Positions 1 through 5,445 of a stretch of 11,133 bases of DNA are shown here, in pieces (the first letter of the stretch is position 1; each line of letters starts with the position of its first letter). Below the pieces are notes generated by a model. The model had not been told where the DNA came from. It made no database searches and saw only the letters and a program-made list of their open reading frames with translations. Source of the stretch: Prado023 sp036375875. GTDB lineage: Bacteria; Actinomycetota; Actinomycetes; S36-B12; CAIYMF01. The position numbers were made by a program, and so were the translations under genes. The DNA lies in NCBI GenBank assembly GCA_036375875.1, contig DASVBK010000110.1:1-11133 (forward strand), written 5' to 3'.

Positions 1-1
1 G

Positions 2-211
2 CCCTGGGAGACTGGCTTCAAGGACACCGTCATCGCGTACCCCGGCCAGGTGACGCGCGTGAAGGCGCGCTTCCGCAACCCCGGCCAGTACGTCTGGCAC
101 TGCCACATCGTCAGCCACGAGGACAACGAGATGATGCGGCCCTTCCGCATCGGACCCGAGCAGCCGGGGCAGCCGATGCCCCACGCAGACGGCGGCCACC
201 AGGCGCCCTGA
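2..211 (+). CDS. Multicopper oxidase, C-terminal end (partial, 5' end outside window)
   Basis: The first 69 codons in frame 2 end in TGA and carry the C-terminal copper motif of multicopper oxidases: HCHIVSHEDNEMM, preceded by GQYVW. In this family the Cys is the type 1 copper ligand, the flanking His residues bridge to the trinuclear type 2/3 copper site, and the later His and Met complete the type 1 site. The run GFKDTVIAYPGQVTRVKARF upstream resembles the third cupredoxin domain of CotA/bilirubin-oxidase-like laccases. Such enzymes oxidise phenols, bilirubin or metal ions with reduction of O2 to water and are normally exported, but the signal region lies outside the window. The tail after the motif is short and His-containing (about 20 residues). 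The substrate cannot be assigned. The family call is firm; the laccase/CotA-like subtype is inference. Confidence 0.9.
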   Translation, partial: PWETGFKDTVIAYPGQVTRVKARFRNPGQYVWHCHIVSHEDNEMMRPFRIGPEQPGQPMPHADGGHQAP

Positions 212-214
212 GAT

Positions 215-233
215 CCCGCTGCTCGAGCGCGGG
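215..233 (+). terminator. Possible stem-loop terminator after the multicopper oxidase
   Basis: Four bases after the TGA, CCCGC (215-219) pairs with GCGGG (229-233). The inside GC/GC pairs (221-222 with 227-228) close a TCGA loop, leaving one unpaired T. No T-tract follows, which is common for terminators of GC-rich bacteria. A second small hairpin, CAGCA-TCC-TGCTG, lies at 243-255. Termination is inferred from position only. Confidence 0.4.
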
Positions 234-289
234 CACAAGCCGCAGCATCCTGCTGGCGCGCCGGGGCGCGACCGGAGTGGCTGCCTCGC

Positions 290-295
290 CACAAT
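290..295 (+). promoter_or_regulatory. Possible -10 element of a leaderless start for the RCK channel gene
   Basis: CACAAT lies 6 nt before the GTG at 302. No Shine-Dalgarno sequence sits at usable distance from that GTG; the nearest purine-rich run is about 25 nt away. It matches 4 of 6 positions of the TATAAT consensus. No convincing -35 element is seen. This is weaker than the TAnnnT elements noted further on. Confidence 0.25.
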
Positions 296-301
296 GCCCA
301 C

Positions 302-1336
302 GTGGCCACCTCCGACCAGCAGGCCGTCTTCGCGCAGCTGCGCCGCAGCCTGCTCGCGCTGCTGGGCGTCATCGTGGTGGGGACCGTCGGCTACTTCCTG
401 CTGGGGTTCTCCCCGCTGGACTCGGTGTACCAGACGGTCACGACGGTCACGACGATCGGGTTCCGTGAGGTGCAGCCCTTCGGCACGGCCGAGAAGGTGT
501 TCACGATCCTGTTCGTGCTCGTCGGCGTGGGGGTCGTGCTCTACACGCTCAGCGCGCTGCTGGGCCTGCTCATCGAGGGATGGGCCGGCAACGTGTGGGG
601 GAGGAGACGCATGGAGCGGACCATCGCTGCGATGAGCGGCCACGCGATCGTGTGCGGGTGGGGCCGGGTGGGCCGCGCGGCCGCCCATCAGCTCCACAAG
701 TCGGGGCAGTCCGTGGTGGTCTGCGACACCGACGAGGAGCGCCTCGAGGACTGCCCGTACCCGCACCTCGAGGGTGACGCGACGCGCGACGAGTTCCTGC
801 GGCGGCTGGGCGTCGAGCGGGCCAAGGTGCTGGTCGCCACCCTGGACACCGACGCGTCGAGCCTGTTCGTCACGCTGACCGCGCGCGCGCTGAACCCGGA
901 GCTGGTCATCATCGCCCGAAGCCGCGTCGACGACACCGAGCAGAAGCTGCTGCGCGCGGGTGCCGACCGGGTCGTGAACCCCCAGCGCATCGGGGGCAAC
1001 CGCATCGCGGCGTTCGCGCTGCAGCCGCACGTGACCGACTTCCTCGACGTGGCGATGCACGACGACGAGGTGGAGTTCCGCCTCGAGCAGGTGGTGGTGC
1101 ACGAGGGCTCCCCGCTGGCTGGCTCGTCCGTGCGCGAGGCGCGGCTGCACGAGGGTGACGGCGCGCTGCTGCTCGCGCTGCGCCAGGCCGACCGGGGCGT
1201 GTTCCGCACGAACCCGTCTCCTGAGGCCGTGGTCAAGCCCGGTGACGTCGTGATCGTGATCGGCACGGCCGACCAGATCGACGCGGTCCGGCGGGCGGCC
1301 GGCAGCAAGCGGGCCAGGCGGGTCCCCGGGGCCTGA
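302..1336 (+). CDS. Two-TM ion channel with RCK (TrkA-N/TrkA-C) gating domain
   Basis: The 344-residue protein has the layout of MthK-type potassium channels: TM1 about residues 17-34, pore helix about 40-51, filter, TM2 about 66-91, then a cytosolic RCK domain. The pore segment reads TVTTIGFREV. The filter is therefore T-I-G-F-R (residues 51-55), with Arg55 where the second Gly of TVGYG is expected. The RCK N-lobe begins at about residue 113 with GHAIVCGWGRVG, a Rossmann GxGxxG nucleotide-binding loop, followed by VVVCD, whose acidic end usually contacts the ribose of NAD or a nucleotide. LLRAGADRVVNPQRIGG is typical of TrkA-N. A TrkA-C lobe follows from about residue 255 to the end (VVVHEGSPLAGSS, KPGDVVIVIG). 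The GTG at 302 is the only start in this frame after the previous gene's stop, apart from rare CTG. The ATG at 294 is out of frame. The role is probably ligand- or redox-gated K+ (or other cation) flux across the plasma membrane; the odd filter makes ion selectivity uncertain. Confidence 0.88.
   Translation: MATSDQQAVFAQLRRSLLALLGVIVVGTVGYFLLGFSPLDSVYQTVTTVTTIGFREVQPFGTAEKVFTILFVLVGVGVVLYTLSALLGLLIEGWAGNVWGRRRMERTIAAMSGHAIVCGWGRVGRAAAHQLHKSGQSVVVCDTDEERLEDCPYPHLEGDATRDEFLRRLGVERAKVLVATLDTDASSLFVTLTARALNPELVIIARSRVDDTEQKLLRAGADRVVNPQRIGGNRIAAFALQPHVTDFLDVAMHDDEVEFRLEQVVVHEGSPLAGSSVREARLHEGDGALLLALRQADRGVFRTNPSPEAVVKPGDVVIVIGTADQIDAVRRAAGSKRARRVPGA
597..606 (+). promoter_or_regulatory. Internal ribosome binding site before Met104 of the RCK channel
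   Basis: GGGGGAGGAG lies 4 nt before an in-frame ATG at 611-613. It is the best Shine-Dalgarno sequence in the gene and sits exactly at the TM2/RCK junction. It would yield a soluble 241-residue RCK protein (611-1336). MthK of Methanothermobacter makes such a free RCK chain from an internal start at Met107 to build its octameric gating ring. The sequence and spacing are seen directly; use of this start is inferred. Confidence 0.55.
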
Positions 1337-1350
1337 TGGGCGATCAGGTC
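1330..1350. terminator. Stem-loop overlapping the channel stop codon, between convergent genes
   Basis: CCTGAT (1332-1337) pairs perfectly with ATCAGG (1343-1348) around a GGGCG loop. A G-T and a G-C pair extend the stem to 8 bp at 1330-1331/1349-1350. It covers the TGA of the channel gene and lies in the 48-bp gap before the 3' end of the convergent membrane-protein gene. A second, weaker hairpin, CCCCG (1356-1360) with CGGGG (1368-1372), follows. Together they could end transcription in both directions. There is no T-tract. Confidence 0.4.
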
Positions 1351-1384
1351 GGATGCCCCGAGCGGGCCGGGGTGCCGCGTCAGA

Positions 1385-2089
1385 TCAGATCCAGCCGAGC
1401 TCGCTGAATTCGGGGAACACCGAGCCGTCGGCGATCGCCCAGAACACCCCCCAGCCGAGGAGCAGGACCAGGCCGAGCCCGCCGACCAGCACGAGCAGCC
1501 GGCTGACCGGCGCGGGTCGCCAGCGCAGTCCCAGCACCAGGCCCGCGGCCAGGGCCACCAGGCCGAGCCACGGCGTGCCGCCCTCGATGGCGTTGTTCAC
1601 CAGCGTGAGGGCGACCAACGCGGCCACCACGAGGTCGGCGCCGCCGACGGGGAACGTCACGTGCCGCAGCGCCCAGGCCAGGGCCGCCAGCACGAGGTAC
1701 AGGCCCACGTACCAGAACCAGTGGCTGACGACCTCGTCCCAGAGGTGCACGATGTCCGCCTTGGCGACGACGGGATCCGCCACGTTGCTCACGGAGTTGG
1801 CCGCCAGGTGCATCCCGTGGCCGAGGGTGAAGCTGACCGCGCCGGCGCCGAACAGCACCCACGCGCCGGGCTTCGCGCCGGCGCGCACCAGCACCATCGC
1901 GGCGCATCCGAGCAGGGCGAAGGGCGTGAGCAGGTCGACCCAGTCCGCGACGCGGGTGTCGCCGATCGTGCCGAGCGGCTTGAAGATCGTGCCGGCCTGC
2001 ATCCCGACGATGACTGCCAGCCCGAACCACCCGAGCCATCCCCGCACCCGGGCCGTCGTGACGGTGCTGCCCTCGGTCGTCGTCGCCAT
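1385..2089 (-). CDS. Seven-helix membrane protein of unknown function with conserved-looking His/Asp/Glu motifs
   Basis: The 234-residue protein has about seven hydrophobic segments (roughly residues 17-35, 53-69, 76-93, 124-144, 149-166, 171-190 and 194-220). It has no signal peptide or recognisable soluble domain. Two polar motifs sit at the ends of helices 3 and 4: GHGMHLAANS (His91, His94, Asn98) and HLWDEVVSHWFW (His115, Asp118, Glu119, His123). Several His and acidic residues at membrane edges suggest a metal or haem site, as in CREST-type membrane hydrolases (alkaline ceramidase, PAQR). I cannot show homology to those, so this is only an idea. The ATG at 2087-2089 is supported by a strong GAGGAGG Shine-Dalgarno sequence. 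It ends convergent to the channel gene, and the methyltransferase gene lies 80 bp upstream on the same strand, so the two may be co-transcribed. The gene is certain; its function is unknown. Confidence 0.85.
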   Translation of the reverse strand: MATTTEGSTVTTARVRGWLGWFGLAVIVGMQAGTIFKPLGTIGDTRVADWVDLLTPFALLGCAAMVLVRAGAKPGAWVLFGAGAVSFTLGHGMHLAANSVSNVADPVVAKADIVHLWDEVVSHWFWYVGLYLVLAALAWALRHVTFPVGGADLVVAALVALTLVNNAIEGGTPWLGLVALAAGLVLGLRWRPAPVSRLLVLVGGLGLVLLLGWGVFWAIADGSVFPEFSELGWI

Positions 2090-2095
2090 CGCGAG

Positions 2096-2102
2096 CCTCC
2101 TC
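2096..2102 (-). promoter_or_regulatory. Ribosome binding site of the seven-helix membrane protein
   Basis: On the minus strand GAGGAGG lies 6 nt before the ATG at 2087-2089. It is an almost complete anti-16S match and fixes the start. Confidence 0.7.
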
Positions 2103-2169
2103 GTGGTGCTCGACGGGCGCGGGCGGACCCCCCGTCCGTTGCCCGGGACGCTACTCGCGCGGGTTCCGC

Positions 2170-2799
2170 TCAGGCAATCCGCCGCCGGACCAGCACGACC
2201 GCGTCCACGGCCACCACGCCGCCCGCCTCGTCGGCCCGTTGCACCACCTCCGCCCGTTCGACTGCGAGGTCCCGGTGCTGCTCGAGCGCGAGGGCGGCGA
2301 GGATGTCACCAGCACTGAGCAGTCGGTGCGGCGGAGGGCCGGGCAGGCCCCGCCGGCCGTGCTCGGGGTCGTGCGCGATCACCAGGAGCACGCCGCCCGG
2401 CGCCAGCAGCCCGGGCAGGTGGGCGTAGGCGCGCGAGCGCTCCTCGGGCTCGGGGTGGATGAACGCCAGCGTGACCAGCTCGAACCGGCCGGTGGGCGAC
2501 AGGCCCGCGAGGAACCGCGCGTCGGTGGCATCGCCCTCGACGAAGCGAGCCGCGACGCCCCGGTCGGCCGCTGCTCGACGGGCCCGGTCGAGGGCGACAC
2601 CCGCCCAGTCGACCCCGACCACCTGCCATCCCCGGCCGGCCAGCCACACCGCGTCCGCACCCTCGCCGCAGCCCACGTCGAGGGCGAGCGCGCCTGCCTG
2701 CGGGACGGGCGGGACGACCCGCACCAGGGCGGGGTTCGGCGCGGCGGACCAGACCGCCTCGCTGGCCAGGTAGCGCTCGTTCCACTGCTCGGCATCCAT
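2170..2799 (-). CDS. Class I SAM-dependent methyltransferase
   Basis: The 209-residue protein is a stand-alone Rossmann methyltransferase. Motif I is ALDVGCGEGADA (about residues 39-50). The acidic residue that binds the SAM ribose is Asp64 in VVGVD. An acidic VEGDATD segment follows, and then the motif IV/V region FELVTLAFIHP and LLAPGGVLLVIAH. The N-terminal pattern WNERYLASEAVWSAAPNPAL is typical of the small TehB/thiopurine-type or Methyltransf_25 group, which is often annotated without a known substrate. It probably methylates a small molecule in the cytosol. The ATG at 2797-2799 is the only start candidate near the N-terminus. A GGGAGGA lies about 14 nt upstream, rather far, so initiation may be weak. 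The gene is divergent from the SHOCT-like gene, with a 74-bp shared promoter region, and lies upstream of the seven-helix membrane protein on the same strand. Confidence 0.9.
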   Translation of the reverse strand: MDAEQWNERYLASEAVWSAAPNPALVRVVPPVPQAGALALDVGCGEGADAVWLAGRGWQVVGVDWAGVALDRARRAAADRGVAARFVEGDATDARFLAGLSPTGRFELVTLAFIHPEPEERSRAYAHLPGLLAPGGVLLVIAHDPEHGRRGLPGPPPHRLLSAGDILAALALEQHRDLAVERAEVVQRADEAGGVVAVDAVVLVRRRIA

Positions 2800-2843
2800 G
2801 GCGGCAGTGTCGTCCTCCCGTGCGGGGGCCGTCGCCCCAGGGT

Positions 2844-2868
2844 TAGAGTCGCCCGCGACGACAAGGAG
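2844..2868 (+). promoter_or_regulatory. Possible -10 hexamer and ribosome binding site of the SHOCT-like gene
   Basis: TAGAGT (2844-2849) fits the TAnnnT form of actinobacterial -10 elements, and AAGGAG (2863-2868) lies 5 nt before the ATG at 2874. The 74-bp gap to the methyltransferase must serve both divergent genes. No clear -35 element is seen. The ribosome binding site is well supported; the promoter hexamer is tentative. Confidence 0.4.
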
Positions 2869-2873
2869 CGACC

Positions 2874-3176
2874 ATGCGGTTGGTGCCCAGGCAGCTCAAG
2901 CGTTCGGGGATGACCGCGAACGTGCCCTACTACGGCGGCCGACTCGGGCCGGCCCAGGCCTACGCCGCGTCGCACGCCGCGCAACGGGTGCCGCCGCCCC
3001 CGGCCGCACCCGCCACCCCGATGGCCGGGCCGGCCCCGGCCCCGGGCACCAGCCCCTTGGCCGCGGTGCCCGATCCGCTGGCCGCCCAGCATGCTGCCGC
3101 CGTGCAGCAGCTGGCGGCCGCGGGGCTGCTCACCCCCCAGGAGGCGGCCACGGTCCGGGCGAGGCTCGGCGCATGA
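2874..3176 (+). CDS. Small protein with a C-terminal SHOCT-like motif
   Basis: This 100-residue soluble protein has three parts: a basic start (MRLVPRQLKRSGM), a Pro/Ala-rich linker at about residues 38-68, and a C-terminal helical hairpin of about 28 residues. The hairpin (LAAAGLLTPQEAATVRARL) matches the SHOCT pattern of leucines, a Gly-x-Leu-Thr turn and a trailing helix ending in leucine. SHOCT motifs are short oligomerisation modules found at protein ends, often in actinobacterial proteins; their biochemical role is mostly unknown. No membrane segment is present. AAGGAG supports the ATG. The stop overlaps the start of the next gene (ATGA), so the two are translationally coupled. I infer that the two products act together. 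Confidence 0.8.
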   Translation: MRLVPRQLKRSGMTANVPYYGGRLGPAQAYAASHAAQRVPPPPAAPATPMAGPAPAPGTSPLAAVPDPLAAQHAAAVQQLAAAGLLTPQEAATVRARLGA

Positions 3177-3610
3177 GGGCCAACCCGGTGCAGGTGGTGG
3201 TGGTGTCCTTCGACGAGCCGCGGTTCAGCGGTGAGGTGCTCGCGGAGTTCGCGCGCCTGGCCGAGGCGGGCATCGTGCGGCTCGTGGACGTGCTGCTCGT
3301 GGAGCGCCGTGACGAGGGATCCCTGGAGACCGTGCCGGTCCCCGAGGGGTTCGACCCGGGGTGGGGGCGGGTGGCCAGCGCGTTCTTCGCCCTGGCGCTC
3401 GAGGACGATGCCTCCGACGCCGGGGGCGACGAGGGCTGGTCGCTGCTCGACGCCGTGCCGATCGGCGCCACCGCGGCCGTGGGGCTCGTCGAGCACGTGT
3501 GGGCCGGTGGGCTGCGCGAGGCCATCGCCCGGGCGGGCGGGGTGCCCAGTGAGGAGGCGTGGCTCTCCGGGGAGGATCTGGCCCGCCTCGAGGCGCTGCG
3601 CGCGGACTAG
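3173..3610 (+). CDS. DUF6325-like protein of unknown function
   Basis: The 145-residue protein starts at the ATG that overlaps the SHOCT gene's stop by 4 nt. Open frame extends upstream to 2798, but that part is antisense/shadow sequence. The N-terminal half (VQVVVVSFDEPRFSGEVLAE, then RLVDVLLVERRDEGSL) and the later alanine-rich segment with a Trp (IGATAAVGLVEHVWAGGLRE) recall the DUF6325/DUF1269-type actinobacterial proteins. In those, a ferredoxin-like fold is suspected and a SHOCT protein is often the neighbour. It has no membrane segment and no catalytic motif that I recognise. The assignment is from pattern memory and should be checked by profile search; the reading frame itself is secure because of the overlap and codon bias. 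Confidence 0.75.
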   Translation: MRANPVQVVVVSFDEPRFSGEVLAEFARLAEAGIVRLVDVLLVERRDEGSLETVPVPEGFDPGWGRVASAFFALALEDDASDAGGDEGWSLLDAVPIGATAAVGLVEHVWAGGLREAIARAGGVPSEEAWLSGEDLARLEALRAD

Positions 3611-3613
3611 CGT
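3608..3613 (+). promoter_or_regulatory. Possible -10 element giving a leaderless start for the uridine phosphorylase
   Basis: TAGCGT begins inside the stop codon of the DUF6325-like gene and lies 6 nt before the ATG at 3620. No Shine-Dalgarno sequence precedes that ATG. The identical hexamer lies 7 nt before the ATG at 9861. A -35 element would fall within the upstream coding sequence and is not obvious. Read-through from the upstream genes is an alternative. Confidence 0.35.
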
Positions 3614-3619
3614 GTGGGC

Positions 3620-4513
3620 ATGCGCGACGCCCACATCAACCACGCGTTCCTCGACGGGGTGCTCGCTGGCGAGCGCGTCGACACCTACTACCACTTCGGC
3701 GTGGCCAGCGACGATCCGATCCTCGATCGGTTCCGCGACGTGCGGGCCATCGTGCTGGCCGGGTCCGGCGACCGGATCGAGGTGTTCGCCCGGCGCTGGA
3801 GCGCGGCGCACGGCGGTGCCGAGGTCATCGCGCTGCCGAAGGAGGAACGCTTCGTCACCCGGTACTGCGCGGGCGTGCTGTTCGCCTCGCACGGCATGGG
3901 CATGCCGAGCGCCTCGATCGCGGTGCAGGAGCTGCTGCGGATGCTGTTCTTCCTCAAGGACGGCGACCACGGCGCCCTGGCCGAGGTGTTCTGGGCGCGG
4001 GTCGGGACCAGCGGTGGGGTCGGGCTGCCCGGCGGCACCGTCGTCGTCTCGACCGAGGGGGTCATGGCCGACCTCGGGCCGTTCCGCCTGCTGCAGGGCG
4101 GCACCGGGGAGTACCGGTTCGACGGCACCTTCCCCGCGGATGTCGCCGCCGACATCGCCGCGGCCAGCGCTGGCAGCGGCATCCCGGTCGAGCTCGGTCG
4201 CACGGTGGCCGGCAACGAGTTCTTCCTCGAGCAGTACCGGCTGGACGGCGCGATCTGCATGGAGACCCCGGCGTCGAAGCAGGCGTGGCTGGAGTGGATC
4301 CACCGCGAGGGCGTCCGCAACATCGAGATGGAGGGCGCGATGCTCGCCGGCTACCTCAACCACTGGGGGTTCCCGCGGTTCGCGATGATCTGCACGACGC
4401 TGCTCGACCGGCTCGTCGGCGACCAGGTGACCGCCACGCCCGAGGAGCTCGCGTCGTTCAACGAGCGTTCCGGCGACGTGCTGTTCCGCTACCTCACCGC
4501 CACGCTGGGCTGA
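3620..4513 (+). CDS. Uridine phosphorylase resembling the animal UPP1 type
   Basis: The 297-residue protein belongs to the nucleoside phosphorylase I (PNP/UDP) superfamily. The enzyme splits uridine with phosphate to uracil and ribose-1-phosphate in pyrimidine salvage. Its motifs read like human UPP1 rather than E. coli Udp. They are YHF (residues 24-26), SHGMGMPSASIAVQEL (90-105), RVGTSGGVGL (127-136, phosphate loop with Arg127), EQYRLDGA (204-211, equivalent to the Gln/Arg pair that reads uracil) and VRNIEMEGAM (232-241, with the Glu-Met-Glu ribose contacts). The C-terminal CTTLLDRLVGDQV is also UPP1-like. The ATG at 3620 is chosen because TAGCGT lies 6 nt ahead; a GTG at 3614 would add two residues. 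The gene is 9 nt after the DUF6325-like gene and 2 nt before sixA. The superfamily is certain, and uridine specificity is likely. Confidence 0.88.
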   Translation: MRDAHINHAFLDGVLAGERVDTYYHFGVASDDPILDRFRDVRAIVLAGSGDRIEVFARRWSAAHGGAEVIALPKEERFVTRYCAGVLFASHGMGMPSASIAVQELLRMLFFLKDGDHGALAEVFWARVGTSGGVGLPGGTVVVSTEGVMADLGPFRLLQGGTGEYRFDGTFPADVAADIAAASAGSGIPVELGRTVAGNEFFLEQYRLDGAICMETPASKQAWLEWIHREGVRNIEMEGAMLAGYLNHWGFPRFAMICTTLLDRLVGDQVTATPEELASFNERSGDVLFRYLTATLG

Positions 4514-4515
4514 GC

Positions 4516-4989
4516 ATGGACCTCTACCTGATGCAGCACGGCGAGGCGACCGCCGCGGAGGTGGACCCCGAGCGGCCGCTGACGCAGCAGGGAGCCGCCC
4601 ACGTCCGGGCAGTCGCCGCCCACGCTGCGGCGGCCGGGGTCCGGGTCGAGCGGATCGTGCACAGCGGCAAGCTGCGCGCCGAGCAGACCGCGTCACTGCT
4701 CGCCGAGCCCCTGCACTGCCTGCGGGTCGACGCGGTGGTCGGACTCAAGCCGGGGGACTCCGCCGAGGCGGCCCGGAAGGCGCTGCTGCCCGGGAGCGCC
4801 TCCGGCAGCCTCGCCGTCGTCGGCCACCTGCCCTTCCTCGACAGGTTCGCGTCGCTGCTGGTCACCGGCGACGCCGACGCCGGGGTGCTCGCATTCCGGA
4901 ACGCCGCGCTGGTGAAGCTGGTGCCCTCCGAGGCGCGGCCCGGCCGATTCCGGATCGCGTGGGTCCTGCCCCCGGAGCTCGCCGGCTGA
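4516..4989 (+). CDS. sixA: SixA-type phosphohistidine phosphatase with QHG motif
   Basis: This 157-residue histidine-phosphatase-superfamily protein is the usual SixA size (E. coli SixA is about 160). Known SixA proteins dephosphorylate phosphohistidine on signalling or PTS proteins in the cytosol. The catalytic His is His8 in LMQHGEA. The second active-site His is His104 in VVGHLPFLDRF, and the Arg of SGKLRAEQTA (Arg54) is present. The first Arg of the canonical RHG is replaced by Gln7. My recollection is that a QHG clade with the same context (QHGEA, DPERPLT, HSGKLRAEQT) exists among SixA-like proteins, so activity may be kept. The frame is open far upstream (to 3559), but the ATG at 4516, 2 nt after the uridine phosphorylase stop, aligns with the family N-terminus. 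No separate Shine-Dalgarno sequence is seen, which suggests coupled reinitiation. A link to nucleoside salvage is not evident. Confidence 0.85.
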   Translation: MDLYLMQHGEATAAEVDPERPLTQQGAAHVRAVAAHAAAAGVRVERIVHSGKLRAEQTASLLAEPLHCLRVDAVVGLKPGDSAEAARKALLPGSASGSLAVVGHLPFLDRFASLLVTGDADAGVLAFRNAALVKLVPSEARPGRFRIAWVLPPELAG

Positions 4990-5024
4990 CCGCCGCCGCC
5001 GGGTCTGCCGCCGGAACTCCCGGG

Positions 5025-5030
5025 TACGGT
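5025..5030 (+). promoter_or_regulatory. Possible -10 element giving a leaderless start for the VOC gene
   Basis: TACGGT lies 7 nt before the ATG at 5038, and no Shine-Dalgarno sequence is present in the 48-bp gap. The spacing would place the transcript start at or next to the ATG. It is the same arrangement as at 3608 and 9848. Confidence 0.4.
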
Positions 5031-5037
5031 CCCCGAC

Positions 5038-5445
5038 ATGGCTGACACCCCCGCGCTCGTGCTCGACCTCGTGGTCCTCGACTGCCCTGACGCCCTGGAG
5101 CTCGCGCAGTTCTACGGCGCGATCCTCGGCTGGCCGATGGAGGAGGGCTCCACCAGGGACTGGGCGGTGCTGGTCCCGCCCGGTGGCGGGGTGACCCCGG
5201 AGCAGCCCGACGGCCGCACGACGCTGGCCTTCCAGCGGATCGACGACTGGGTGGCGCCGACGTGGCCGGGCGGCGCCCATCCGCAGCAGTTCCACCTGGA
5301 CTTCGCAGTGGCCGACATCGACGCCGCCGAGCCGGCCGTGCTGGCCGCCGGTGCGCACCGCCATGACCACCAGCCCTCGCCGACCGGCAGCTTCCGGGTC
5401 TTCACCGACCCTGTCGGCCACCCGTTCTGCCTGTGCCGGAGCTGA
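5038..5445 (+). CDS. VOC/glyoxalase-fold protein
   Basis: The 135-residue protein shows the two beta-alpha-beta-beta-beta halves of the vicinal oxygen chelate superfamily. The first is LVVLDCPDALELAQFYGAIL followed by GW. The second is QQFHLDFAVADIDAAEPAVL and the closing FRVFTDPVGHPFCLC. This fits the glyoxalase-like (Glyoxalase_6) group common in actinobacteria, whose substrates are mostly unknown; members include bleomycin-binding and dioxygenase-like proteins. His in FHLDF is a plausible metal ligand, but the first-half ligand position carries Asp rather than His, and the closing Glu ligand is not clear. Metal binding is therefore uncertain. The start is the ATG at 5038 with TACGGT 7 nt upstream. 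The last five codons lie inside a three-copy direct repeat that continues beyond the stop. Confidence 0.85.
   Translation: MADTPALVLDLVVLDCPDALELAQFYGAILGWPMEEGSTRDWAVLVPPGGGVTPEQPDGRTTLAFQRIDDWVAPTWPGGAHPQQFHLDFAVADIDAAEPAVLAAGAHRHDHQPSPTGSFRVFTDPVGHPFCLCRS

Noticed and set aside
256..263. GGCGCGCC palindrome upstream of the channel gene as an operator
   Set aside because: An 8-bp GC palindrome is expected by chance in DNA of this composition, and it has no supporting placement or repeat.
1353..2318. A 321-codon plus-strand open frame opposite the seven-helix membrane protein
   Set aside because: The minus-strand frame has coherent hydrophobic helices and a strong ribosome binding site. 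The plus frame is Ser/Thr/Pro/Arg-rich without pattern and runs into the methyltransferase region.
3614..3619. GTG at 3614 as the start of the uridine phosphorylase
   Set aside because: It adds only two residues, has no ribosome binding site, and is directly adjacent to the TAGCGT hexamer; the ATG at 3620 has the 6-nt spacing seen elsewhere. It remains possible.
2960..4696. A 578-codon open frame on the minus strand opposite the SHOCT, DUF6325-like, uridine phosphorylase and sixA genes
   Set aside because: It is antisense to four genes with clear family motifs and overlaps. Its translation is rich in Arg, Ala, Pro and His with no domain, as expected of shadow frames in very GC-rich DNA.
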